Source: Ruminococcus sp. CAG:403
GTDB lineage: Bacteria; Bacillota; Clostridia; Oscillospirales; Ruminococcaceae
Length of the DNA stretch: 26,115 bases
Assembly (NCBI GenBank): GCA_000437255.1
Contig: FR899082.1
Location: 1-26,115 of the forward strand
Direction of reading: 5' to 3'
In this document: positions 6,442-13,342 of the stretch, piece after piece
How the letters are laid out: every line of letters begins with the position of its first letter
Position numbering within the stretch: the stretch's first letter is position 1
Program-made: the position numbers and the translations under genes
The notes under the pieces: model-generated
Databases searched by the model: none
Told to the model about the DNA's origin: nothing
What the model saw: only the letters and a program-made list of their open reading frames with translations

Positions 6442-8655
6442 TTATAAAAATATGCCGAAAGGCTGCATTTCGATTTGCAATCCGATCTCAGCATCATAAT
6501 GCCGAGAATCCAAAAGCACATAGATTCCTGTTCCAAAGTCATCCAGCACACCTTCTTGCAGCAAACTTCCAAACTCATTGAGGTAGACCGTAACAGAATA
6601 TTTTTGCAGGCTGCGTCTAACACCGGTATGTCCACCTTTCAATTGCGCAATCAACGACTGACAGACTTCATCTGATTCATCATTGATTACAATTGAAGTT
6701 GTATCGGAGCGGATATATGCAAAAGAATTGGCATAACTTCTAAATGGAATCTGATTGGGCTGCATCTTTTGTTCGCTGAATGTCTTTGTCTGCGGATGAA
6801 ACCTTCCAATTGTATTTTCGTTAATTTGTGTTTCATGAAATTGAAAGATTCCATCATAGTATGCTTTGATGCAGCTGCTTGCTGTAAGATCTTCATATGT
6901 TCGCAGCAAGCCTTCCGTTTTATTGATGCGCATTTGCAAGTCCATATCTCTTGGACGTTCTCCCGTCTGAAAAATAAATACGGTTGCTTCTTTTCGTTTT
7001 CCTTCGCGATTGCATCGACCGCCAGCTTGCAGGATATTGTCCAAGCCAGCCAATTCTCGAAATACAACTGCAAAATCCAAATCAACGCCAGCTTCTACCA
7101 AAGATGTCGATACAACAGTAATTTGCTCTTTTCTTTTCAAACATGCTTTTATTTCTTGAATAGATGCTGATCGATGTGCAGGTGTCATATAAGAAGAAAG
7201 GTGGAACTTCTTGCCTTGCAGCAGACGATATACCTCCGCAGCTGTTTTTTTCCGATTGACGATAATCAGTGCATTTTCACAAGTCTCTGCTTGCGCTGCA
7301 ATTGTTTCATAGTCCGTTTCACCTAGATTTTGATACATGCACTTCTTAAAAAATGGAAAATCAGAATGATCTGTAATCAATTGAGAATACTTACAATCGG
7401 GTAGAAATCGTTGAAACAGCTTTTCATAGTCTGGCATCGTTGCAGAGAGGAAAATCGCTTCTCCATTCAAATATTTTGTAACATATCCAACTGCCCGCAA
7501 ACAAGGCTGCAACAAATCCGTTGGAATCAAATGAATCTCATCGAAAATCAAAATGGAATCTTTTAGATTATGCAGTTTTCGCAGTGCAGAACTTTTATAA
7601 TGATAAAAGGATTGAAAAAATTGCACACTTGTCGTGATAATCAATGGTGCATCCCAGTTCTCGCAAGTTTTTCGCATTTTTTCTGCAAGCTCCGGTTCCT
7701 CTTCCTTTCCCGTCTCATAGGTATAATTAGAATGATGCTGTAAAACAGGGAGTACATCGCCAAACAATTTGGAAAAAGAATCCGCCGTTTGCTCAATAAT
7801 GCTTGTATATGGAATAACGTAGATGACTCTTTTTTTATGATGTTTGATTGCATTGGAAAGTGCCAATTTCAGGCTGCATAAGGTCTTTCCACTGCCCGTT
7901 GGCATATCCAAAATGGCAATTGATTCTGCATGTTCTGCATTTTGAAACGCTTGATTTTGTATTCTGCTTCTTGCTTGCTGCAAACTCGTTGTATGGGGCA
8001 ATTCTGAAAATCGATGATTTAAAATCTCAAGTGCCTGTTTAAAATCGCCCTGCATTCCTCGCTTTGTATCAGGATTACAAAATCTCTCTGTGTCCAAAAA
8101 GTCAGCATCCGTCAAACAAGAAAACAACAATTTTGTAAAAAAGGCATATCGCTCCAGTACTTCAAATGGATCCTTACGCACCGATAGAAGTTCTGCAAGG
8201 GCGGGCTGTTCTTCTTCCGCAGTGAGTGGCTGCACCAAATATTCCTCTTGGTAAGTGGTATAGTCATTTTCTCCTGTATAATCCACTTTCCGTTTTAAGC
8301 ATCCTGCAAGGGTTCCATCTTCCGGTGTATCCACCCGTGTACCGCCGTCCATTAACCCAGTATGATGCCCTGCAATGCAATATGTCAACATTGGAGTAAA
8401 AACATCTCTTTGATTGGCTTGTTCCTGATATGCAATCGCACCGCAAACCGCATGGCAAAATGAAACAGAAGCGCCTTCCAATCGCTTTTGAAATGTTTTT
8501 GCGTACTTTCCAATATCATGATATTTTGCTATTTTTTCTGCCATTGGTTTTAGAAGATCAATACAATACTCCTGTGCCAGTTTTGCGGTTCCCTCTAAGT
8601 GTTCTGCAATTGTCTGCCATCTTCCATCATCAGATCGATGCGCATAATACGGCAT
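6442..8655 (-). CDS. cas3: Cas3 HD nuclease-helicase (type I-C)
   Basis: A 737-residue Cas3 with both expected domains. The N-terminal HD nuclease has His46-Asp47 in YHDIGK, His68, and His97-His98 in CIAGHHTG, with a further Asp183 in LTDADF. The SF2 helicase follows: Walker A MPTGSGKT (251-258), Walker B DEIH (372-375), SAT (404-406), then the C-terminal helicase half with QAGGRCNREG. It is recruited by target-bound Cascade and unwinds and shreds DNA. The start at 8655 has a strong GGAAGGAGG upstream; the eight-residue extension to 8679 would include that site. First gene of the cas operon. Confidence 0.97.
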   Translation of the reverse strand: MPYYAHRSDDGRWQTIAEHLEGTAKLAQEYCIDLLKPMAEKIAKYHDIGKYAKTFQKRLEGASVSFCHAVCGAIAYQEQANQRDVFTPMLTYCIAGHHTGLMDGGTRVDTPEDGTLAGCLKRKVDYTGENDYTTYQEEYLVQPLTAEEEQPALAELLSVRKDPFEVLERYAFFTKLLFSCLTDADFLDTERFCNPDTKRGMQGDFKQALEILNHRFSELPHTTSLQQARSRIQNQAFQNAEHAESIAILDMPTGSGKTLCSLKLALSNAIKHHKKRVIYVIPYTSIIEQTADSFSKLFGDVLPVLQHHSNYTYETGKEEEPELAEKMRKTCENWDAPLIITTSVQFFQSFYHYKSSALRKLHNLKDSILIFDEIHLIPTDLLQPCLRAVGYVTKYLNGEAIFLSATMPDYEKLFQRFLPDCKYSQLITDHSDFPFFKKCMYQNLGETDYETIAAQAETCENALIIVNRKKTAAEVYRLLQGKKFHLSSYMTPAHRSASIQEIKACLKRKEQITVVSTSLVEAGVDLDFAVVFRELAGLDNILQAGGRCNREGKRKEATVFIFQTGERPRDMDLQMRINKTEGLLRTYEDLTASSCIKAYYDGIFQFHETQINENTIGRFHPQTKTFSEQKMQPNQIPFRSYANSFAYIRSDTTSIVINDESDEVCQSLIAQLKGGHTGVRRSLQKYSVTVYLNEFGSLLQEGVLDDFGTGIYVLLDSRHYDAEIGLQIEMQPFGIFL

Positions 8656-8752
8656 ATACTCCCTCCTTCCTAACAGCATATTTCATTCTGATTTTCATTG
8701 TGAAATCATACGACACCGCATCATTTTTCATTTTTTAGAAAAATATTATAAT

Positions 8753-8798
8753 AATTATACAATAAGCAAAACTACTTTTCAATAGTTATTGTATAATT
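8753..8798. promoter_or_regulatory. 13-bp inverted repeat framing the cas promoter (candidate operator)
   Basis: AATTATACAATAA at 8753-8765 and its exact reverse complement at 8786-8798 are separated by 20 bp. One arm covers the -10 hexamer and the other lies just upstream of the -35. The arm centres are 33 bp apart, close to three helical turns, placing both on one DNA face. This geometry suits a dimeric repressor or a DNA loop. The sequence is AT-rich, so some symmetry by chance is possible, but 13 of 13 is striking. Confidence 0.6.
8754..8782 (-). promoter_or_regulatory. Sigma-A promoter of the cas operon
   Basis: TTGAAA at 8782-8777 and TATAAT at 8759-8754 with a 17-bp spacer, near-consensus. 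Transcription would begin about 8747, giving a 5' UTR of roughly 90 nt before cas3. No other promoter of this quality is seen within the operon, and gene spacing suggests one mRNA. Confidence 0.85.
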
Positions 8799-8870
8799 TC
8801 CTGATAATTCTACATTTTCACATAAAACCGATTCCCCATTTTGTACATTCTTCCAATTTGTTCTTTCTTT

Positions 8871-8890
8871 TTCGACAAAGTTCGACCAAA
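8871..8890 (-). promoter_or_regulatory. Tandem Spo0A-box-like motifs upstream of cas3
   Basis: Two TTCGAC direct repeats are phased at exactly 10 bp (8871-8876, 8881-8886). On the minus strand they read GGTCGAA and TGTCGAA; the second matches the Spo0A box core TGTCGAA, the first differs at one base. Tandem boxes with 10-bp phasing are typical for Spo0A dimers. They lie some 125-145 bp upstream of the predicted cas start. Regulation by Spo0A is inference. Confidence 0.4.
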
Positions 8891-8895
8891 TTGCA

Positions 8896-8934
8896 GAAAA
8901 AGGAACTGCCACAGAAGTTCTTGCAGCAGTTCCT
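8896..8934 (-). terminator. Terminator of the ABC transporter operon
   Basis: A 9-bp stem (AGGAACTGC 8901-8909 with GCAGTTCCT 8926-8934) followed on the minus strand by a short T-run at 8900-8897. It lies just after the permease stop codon at 8948 and insulates the cas promoter from upstream reading. Confidence 0.75.
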
Positions 8935-8947
8935 AATTATTTTTCTA

Positions 8948-10264
8948 TTATTCTACCGATTTCAATGCTTCCAGCATATCCACCTTTTTCAATTTTTGAT
9001 TGATTACAAGTCCAAGACAAATCGTGATTCCTGCAATCAGGAAAAACGGTACAATAAATGCCTTTGCACCAAGTGCTGGATTGAACATCACTTCTTCCGG
9101 CGGTACAACTGCCAAAAGATACCGATAAAACAGATCCCCTGTTCCATATCCAACTAAAATGCCCAGTAACGTTAAGAGAATGGTTTCCCGATAAATATAA
9201 AGCGTCACTTCTTGATCATAGAATCCCAATACCCGGATGGTGGAAAGCTCTCGAATTCGCTCCATGACATTGATGTTGGTTAGATTATACAAAATGACAA
9301 TTGCCAGCAAAACCGCTACCAAAATCAATACGGTCATAATTTTATTCAAAGATTCTACAATGGTATTGATTTGCTGAATCATGGTTGTATTCTGTACAAT
9401 ACCAGCAATTCCATCCAATTGCATAAATTGATTTGCCATTTGATCAGCCGCATCTGTACCGTGTGTATTCAAGATGATTAAATTGGCATTCGGCGTATAT
9501 GACTTCTGAAAGACCTGCTCATAATAATCTGCATTTAAGAATGCAAAGTGCCCGGTGTACATTTCTGTAATCCCAGAAACCTGCATCTCATAAGACTGAT
9601 GGTCGGCATCACATAAGGTAACCGTATCCCCAACCTTTGCATCCAGCAATTTTGCAAGGCGCTCAGAAAGTACAACTCCATCGGAAGATAAGGAAATGGC
9701 ATCCCCACTCTTTCGTTCTGTTAAGGAAATAAAGTTGGCAAACAAATCCGTTTCCTTGAGGACTATCATCTTGATTTCCTGTTTATCCTGCTTCTTACCC
9801 GCAGTTTGATTCATCTCTGTATAATAAATAGGAAGCGACTGATCGATTGCATCACTTTGCAGCAAGTTCTCGATCTCTTTGGTTTCTTCTGTACTTAAAT
9901 TGCTGTTTTCCGCTGCAATCAGATCATACCGAAGAATCGTTTGAAATTGCCGATCATTGATTCCTGCAATGGAATGCTGGACACTCAATCCTGCAAACAA
10001 CAACATCACAGCACCGCAAACGCCAAAAATGGTCATCAGCATTCTCTTCTTATAACGGAAAATATCTCTGGCGGTCACTTTATGCGTAAAACTCATATGG
10101 TTCCAAATCGGTTTTATTCGTTCCAACAAGATTTTAGAACCGACTGCCGGTGCCTTCGGCAGCAACAAAGCCGATGGTTTCTCTCGCAGTGTCTTTTTGG
10201 CTACAATGTATGCTGGTACAACGGCACTCAGGAATGCCAAAAACAAAGCTGTCACAGTGACCAA
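8948..10264 (-). CDS. FtsX/MacB-type ABC permease, C-terminal part of a broken gene
   Basis: The reading frame gives 438 residues carrying the second half of a two-module FtsX permease: a helix VTVTALFLAFLSAVVPAYIVA, the linker REKPSALLLPK, KVTARDIFRYKKRMLMTIFG, an extracellular domain, and three more C-terminal helices. Coding-like sequence continues upstream of 10264 in this frame (VPRIEFHFYPL, typical of the end of the first FtsX domain), so the TTG at 10264 is not a natural start. The real N-terminus is in the neighbouring frame (10252-10851). About 400-500 residues usual in this family, including the coiled coil and the first FtsX helices, are missing. Probably non-functional unless a fragment is still translated. 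Confidence 0.8.
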   Translation of the reverse strand: MVTVTALFLAFLSAVVPAYIVAKKTLREKPSALLLPKAPAVGSKILLERIKPIWNHMSFTHKVTARDIFRYKKRMLMTIFGVCGAVMLLFAGLSVQHSIAGINDRQFQTILRYDLIAAENSNLSTEETKEIENLLQSDAIDQSLPIYYTEMNQTAGKKQDKQEIKMIVLKETDLFANFISLTERKSGDAISLSSDGVVLSERLAKLLDAKVGDTVTLCDADHQSYEMQVSGITEMYTGHFAFLNADYYEQVFQKSYTPNANLIILNTHGTDAADQMANQFMQLDGIAGIVQNTTMIQQINTIVESLNKIMTVLILVAVLLAIVILYNLTNINVMERIRELSTIRVLGFYDQEVTLYIYRETILLTLLGILVGYGTGDLFYRYLLAVVPPEEVMFNPALGAKAFIVPFFLIAGITICLGLVINQKLKKVDMLEALKSVE

Positions 10265-10851
10265 TGGATAGAAGTGGAATTCAATCCGTGGAACCGAAAA
10301 GCCATCCCGATATGCACTTGAGACAACAACTCCGTAGAGTGGACGAATCCAACGATGGTATAGGCGTGCTCCTTCAGTACCTTATCTCCGGAAAGATCTG
10401 CTTTCTCTGTGAAAGATATGGTATCGCCTATTGCATAATCCGCATTCATATCGTTGGAAAGCGCAATCTCAGAATCGGTCTCCGGCATTCTTCCCTGAAC
10501 AACTTCATACTGGGAAATGGATTTGGTGTTGGAAAAAACACGAACACTGAAATCCGTATCTGCAAGGACAACGTCCTTCAAGTACCCGTATTCTATACAA
10601 GAAGCACCGGAAATTTTTGAAATGGCAGTTTTCGTTTCCGAATCAATTCCCATGCTACCGATGACCGAAAGGTCAGCCGCATGATAAGTCTGTGTATAAT
10701 GTTCCCCCGTTTTTCGCATATCCGGTCCGGTGACCTGCAAACCCACCAATGCAAACGATCCAAGTGTAATCAAACACAAAATGGAAATAAACCGTCCTTT
10801 GAACTTGGAGAAGCTTTTTTGAATATCCCGATAGAGTGCTTTCTTTTTCAA
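10252..10851 (-). CDS. FtsX/MacB-type ABC permease, N-terminal part of a broken gene
   Basis: 199 codons beginning MKKKALYRDIQKSF, with a first membrane helix (about 20-40) and the start of the extracellular MacB-like domain (YGYLKDVVLADTDFSVRVFS, GRMPETDSEIALSNDM, YTIVGFVHSTELLS). After about residue 172 the frame loses family resemblance and runs through unrelated residues to a stop inside the next fragment. In intact relatives a coiled coil and membrane helices follow GFVxSxELxS. The gene follows its ATPase by a short gap and was clearly its partner. Confidence 0.8.
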   Translation of the reverse strand: MKKKALYRDIQKSFSKFKGRFISILCLITLGSFALVGLQVTGPDMRKTGEHYTQTYHAADLSVIGSMGIDSETKTAISKISGASCIEYGYLKDVVLADTDFSVRVFSNTKSISQYEVVQGRMPETDSEIALSNDMNADYAIGDTISFTEKADLSGDKVLKEHAYTIVGFVHSTELLSQVHIGMAFRFHGLNSTSIHWSL

Positions 10852-10861
10852 AGGGGATCAC

Positions 10862-11563
10862 CTACCATTCAATATCCGCAATTTTTTGTGGCTGCGCATT
10901 CTGTACAATTTGCTGAACCTGTGCATCTCGCATATAGATGACACGATCTGCAATAGGAGCGATTGCCGCATTGTGTGTTACAATTACAACAGTGGCACCC
11001 TTCTCCTGGCTCATGTCCTGTAAAATTTGCAAAACCTGTTTTCCGGTGTTGTAGTCCAAGGCGCCAGTCGGTTCATCGCAGAGCAGCAGCTTGGGATTTT
11101 TTGCAACGGCCCGTGCAATGGCAACACGCTGCTGCTCTCCACCGGAAAGCTGTGCCGGAAAATTGTTGATACGGTCACTGAGTCCTACTTCCCGTAATAT
11201 TGTTTCCGGATCTGCTGCATCAGCTACGATTTCACAGGCAAGCTCTACATTTTCCTTTGCCGTTAGGTTTTGTACCAAATTATAGAATTGAAACACAAAT
11301 CCCACATCATAGCGTCGATAGGTGGTCAATTGCTTTGGTGTATACTGGGAAATATTTTCTCCATCTATGAGCACTTCCCCACGATCATTGGTGTCCATCC
11401 CACCAAGAATATTCAAAACAGTGGACTTTCCGGCACCGGAGGAACCAAGAATAATTGCCAGTTCTCCTTTTTCAATCGAAAAAGAAACATCTCGATTGGC
11501 AGTAATGACGGAATCTCCCATATGATATTCTTTATAACTGTTTCGCATTTCAATGTATGCCAT
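10862..11563 (-). CDS. ABC transporter ATP-binding protein (LolD/MacB-type)
   Basis: A 233-residue ATPase with all motifs intact: Walker [11 protein letters not shown]-loop in [10 protein letters not shown], signature [14 protein letters not shown], Walker [13 protein letters not shown] and H-loop VTHN. It belongs to the MacB/LolD class that powers FtsX-type permeases, often for antimicrobial peptide or lipid export. The start at 11563 has GAGGAAGGA upstream and follows the stop of the preceding small gene by one base (TAATATG). The partner permease just downstream is broken, so this ATPase may now be orphaned. Confidence 0.95.
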   Translation of the reverse strand: MAYIEMRNSYKEYHMGDSVITANRDVSFSIEKGELAIILGSSGAGKSTVLNILGGMDTNDRGEVLIDGENISQYTPKQLTTYRRYDVGFVFQFYNLVQNLTAKENVELACEIVADAADPETILREVGLSDRINNFPAQLSGGEQQRVAIARAVAKNPKLLLCDEPTGALDYNTGKQVLQILQDMSQEKGATVVIVTHNAAIAPIADRVIYMRDAQVQQIVQNAQPQKIADIEW

Positions 11564-11564
11564 A

Positions 11565-11873
11565 TTATCCTTCCTCTCCATTCCATGCTGTTCCAGTCAA
11601 CTGGAATTTTCGATATCCGACAGAAAGCAGCAATTGAATTTTTGCAGAATCAAATGTGCCTGTTGCTTCATAACAATACTCCTGCTTGGGACTGCAAAAT
11701 TTTCCAATTATCCGACAGTTTCCCTGCTCATCTGTTGCTCCGGAAAGCGGAAACTTTTTACCCAATACAAATAGGTCTCCAGAGATCTGATTCTCCTCAA
11801 TTTGAACCATCATCTCTCCATGGCGCTTTCCAAGCGGAACCTGCAAAATAATATGATATTGATACTTCTGCAT
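11565..11873 (-). CDS. Small beta-rich protein of unknown function, first gene of the ABC operon
   Basis: A 102-residue protein beginning MQKYQYHIILQVPLGKRHGEM, with alternating polar and hydrophobic residues suggesting a beta-sheet fold (GDLFVLGKKFPLSG, YCYEATGTFDSAKIQLLL). No signal peptide or membrane helix is seen. The start at 11873 is fixed by an excellent AAGGAGG 8 bases upstream; longer readings run through the promoter region. Translationally linked to the ATPase, so probably part of the same transport or resistance module. I do not recognise the family with certainty. Confidence 0.8.
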   Translation of the reverse strand: MQKYQYHIILQVPLGKRHGEMMVQIEENQISGDLFVLGKKFPLSGATDEQGNCRIIGKFCSPKQEYCYEATGTFDSAKIQLLLSVGYRKFQLTGTAWNGEEG

Positions 11874-11908
11874 GTTGTCACCTCCTTTTTGGATTCTGTA
11901 TTCATCAT

Positions 11909-11939
11909 AGCATATTTTCAGAAAAGTTCCTACGGTCAA
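11909..11939 (-). promoter_or_regulatory. Possible promoter of the ABC operon (19-bp spacer)
   Basis: TTGACC at 11939-11934 and TATGCT at 11914-11909 are separated by 19 bp, longer than ideal. The -35 is inside one arm of a 9-bp inverted repeat (11933-11985), so it may need or be blocked by a regulator. Weak call. Confidence 0.4.
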
Positions 11940-11985
11940 ATAGGCTGAATTTGTCGCATATGCTACAATGTTACACATTTGACCG
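11933..11985. promoter_or_regulatory. 9-bp inverted repeat in the divergent tetR-ABC intergenic region
   Basis: CGGTCAAAT at 11933-11941 and ATTTGACCG at 11977-11985 are exact reverse complements separated by 35 bp. The left arm overlaps the predicted -35 of the ABC operon and the right arm ends 11 bp before the tetR -35. It is a plausible binding site for the divergent TetR regulator. Confidence 0.4.
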
Positions 11986-11996
11986 GTATCTTGCAC

Positions 11997-12025
11997 TTGA
12001 CTTTGATGCCGGACAGGTGTATAAT
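11997..12025 (+). promoter_or_regulatory. Sigma-A promoter of the tetR gene
   Basis: TTGACT at 11997-12002 and TATAAT at 12020-12025 with a 17-bp spacer. A start around 12032 leaves a short leader to the ATG at 12062. Confidence 0.8.
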
Positions 12026-12061
12026 AAGTGCAATTCATTCCCTTAGAAAGGAGCCTATGCC

Positions 12062-12637
12062 ATGACCAATGCGGAACTCTCGCTGCAAACCAAAAAAGAA
12101 ATTGCACAAACGCTCAAACAATTTATGTGGGAAAAACCATTTTCTAAAATTACAGTCAGTGAAATTATTCGAACCTGTAACATCAATCGAAAAACTTTCT
12201 ACTATCACTTTTCTGATATCTATGCACTGCTCAAGTAGATTTTTGAAGAAGAAGCCATTCAGGTGGTACAGCATTTCGACTTACTTGTGGACTATCAGGA
12301 AGCCATTGCATTTGTAATGGAATATGTAGAGCAGAATGATTATCTAATCAACTGTGCCTATGATTCTATTGGCAGAGAAGAAATGAAACGCTTTTTCTGC
12401 GCTGATTTTTATCATGTTGTGCAATCCGTATTGGATCGTGCAGAGGAAGAAAAAAATGCCAAGCTGGAACCAGATTTTAAAGTCTTTTTAACCAACTTCT
12501 ATACCGAAGCACTTGCTGGCATGCTGCTGGAAATGGTACAGGAAAAGGACAACGAAAAACGAAAACAAAGCATGGAATATATCACAAAAATCATTCAAAC
12601 ACAGATTTCATGCCTGGTGAATTCCTTAGAAAAATGA
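12062..12637 (+). pseudogene. TetR/AcrR-family regulator with in-frame amber stop
   Basis: From ATG 12062 (AAGGAG at 12048-12053) the frame encodes a TetR-type N-terminal helix-turn-helix: TKKEIAQTLKQFMWEKPF, then SKITVSEIIRTCNINRKTFYYHFSDIYALLK. Codon 59 is TAG (12236-12238), after which the same frame continues with IFEEEAIQVVQHFDLLVDYQ to a natural stop at 12637. In this family a Trp usually follows LL(K/E/N) at that point, so a single TGG to TAG change would explain it. The remaining 58-residue product has the DNA-binding domain but no ligand/dimer domain. The reading beginning at 12263 is just the tail. It was probably the regulator of the divergent ABC operon, whose permease is also broken. 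Confidence 0.85.
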
Positions 12638-12657
12638 AAATATGTTAGTTTCAATAG

Positions 12658-12696
12658 AAAAAGCTTGCCAGATTTTAATTATCTGGCAAGCTTTTT
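12658..12696. terminator. Bidirectional terminator after tetR and the tRNA cluster
   Basis: A 16-bp perfect stem (12658-12673 with 12681-12696), 7-base loop, T-run on both strands. It can end the plus-strand tetR transcript and the minus-strand tRNA transcript. The stretch 12697-12772 holds nothing else recognisable. Confidence 0.9.
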
Positions 12697-12772
12697 GCAT
12701 CTGTGCGATGCTCTATTGGAAGGAATTTTCACTCCTGACATGTAACCGCATAAACAGGTGGTATAAAAACAA

Positions 12773-12859
12773 AAAAATGAGAAAGAGGACTTGAACCTCC
12801 ACCTCCTTGCGAAGACTAGCACCTGAAGCTAGCGCGTCTGCCAATTCCGCCATATCCGC
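12773..12859 (-). pseudogene. tRNA-Leu(CAG) remnant with broken acceptor stem
   Basis: Identical to the two intact tRNA-Leu genes from its 5' end (12859) through the D arm, anticodon CAG, variable arm and T arm. The 3' acceptor half is replaced by an A-rich stretch (minus: TTCTCAT), which cannot pair with GCGGATA, and no CCA is encoded. It is the last copy in the cluster. Likely unable to be processed or charged. Confidence 0.85.
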
Positions 12860-12903
12860 AGAAAAATCATTCTTTACAAAGCATCTTTTTATAAAAACAA
12901 ATT

Positions 12904-12990
12904 TGGTGCGGATAAGAGGACTTGAACCTCCACCTCCTTGCGAAGACTAGCACCTGAAGCTAGCGCGTCTGCCAATTCCGCCATATCCGC
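12904..12990 (-). tRNA. tRNA-Leu (anticodon CAG), copy 2
   Basis: 87 nt including an encoded CCA. Acceptor GCGGATA/TATCCGC pairs perfectly. The anticodon stem CTAGC/GCTAG closes the loop TTCAGGT with anticodon CAG, reading CUG leucine codons. A long variable region and TTCAAGT T-loop fit a class II tRNA-Leu. Identical to copy 3 with an identical 44-base spacer. Confidence 0.95.
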
Positions 12991-13034
12991 AGAAAAATCA
13001 TTCTTTACAAAGCATCTTTTTATAAAAACAAATT

Positions 13035-13121
13035 TGGTGCGGATAAGAGGACTTGAACCTCCACCTCCTTGCGAAGACTAGCACCTGAAGCTAGCGCGTC
13101 TGCCAATTCCGCCATATCCGC
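13035..13121 (-). tRNA. tRNA-Leu (anticodon CAG), copy 3 (promoter-proximal)
   Basis: Same 87-nt sequence as copy 2, with paired acceptor stem, CAG anticodon and encoded CCA. It lies closest to the consensus promoter at 13165-13193 and is first in the transcript. Confidence 0.95.
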
Positions 13122-13164
13122 AACCGGTTTTTATCAAAATAATTGCTTTGCAACAACAGTTCCT

Positions 13165-13193
13165 ATTATAGCACAAAGTATTTGACTTGTCAA
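13165..13193 (-). promoter_or_regulatory. Consensus sigma-A promoter of the tRNA-Leu cluster
   Basis: TTGACA at 13193-13188 and TATAAT at 13170-13165 with a 17-bp spacer, a perfect consensus as expected for stable RNA. Transcription would start about 13158, some 37 bases before the first tRNA. Confidence 0.9.
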
Positions 13194-13289
13194 CGCTTTT
13201 TTGAAAAAAAGTCGATGTTTATCGAAATTGCACAAAACAGTTTATGATTTATGTGACTTCTTGTACACACCATTTCTTTTGCTTGCCAT

Positions 13290-13332
13290 AAAAAATCCTG
13301 CGTTAATGGCAGAATACGCATTGACGCAGGAT
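13290..13332 (-). terminator. Terminator of the GH25 lysozyme gene
   Basis: The stem ATCCTGCGT (13295-13303) pairs with ACGCAGGAT (13324-13332), followed on the minus strand by TTTTT (13294-13290). It lies 10 bases after the lysozyme stop codon. Confidence 0.85.
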
Positions 13333-13342
13333 AAAAACATTT

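Larger units (their letters stand above)
8948..10851 (-). pseudogene. ABC permease pseudogene with internal deletion and frameshift
   Basis: The two fragments above join at about 10310-10345. On the N-terminal side the protein is family-like up to VHSTELLS; on the C-terminal side the family resumes in another frame at roughly VVSSAYRDGFSVPRIEFHFYP. A large internal segment is therefore deleted and the frame shifted. An assembly collapse is possible but would have to remove over a kilobase precisely. Confidence 0.75.
12783..13121 (-). repeat. Tandem 131-bp tRNA-Leu repeat units
   Basis: The 5' ends of the three tRNA copies fall at 12859, 12990 and 13121, exactly 131 bp apart, and both 44-bp spacers (12860-12903, 12991-13034) are identical. 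This indicates recent tandem duplication. A short spacer remnant (TATAAAAACAAA, 12762-12773) also precedes the broken copy. Confidence 0.9.

Noticed and set aside
1..8947. A novel defence system within the cas locus
   Set aside because: All genes match type I-C components; no unknown gene lies inside the operon.
11909..11939. MerR-type promoter because of the 19-bp spacer
   Set aside because: No MerR gene nearby and no dyad within the spacer; a TetR regulator is adjacent instead.
12263..12637. Independent 124-residue protein
   Set aside because: It is the C-terminal part of the TetR reading frame after the amber codon and has no convincing ribosome site at its GTG.
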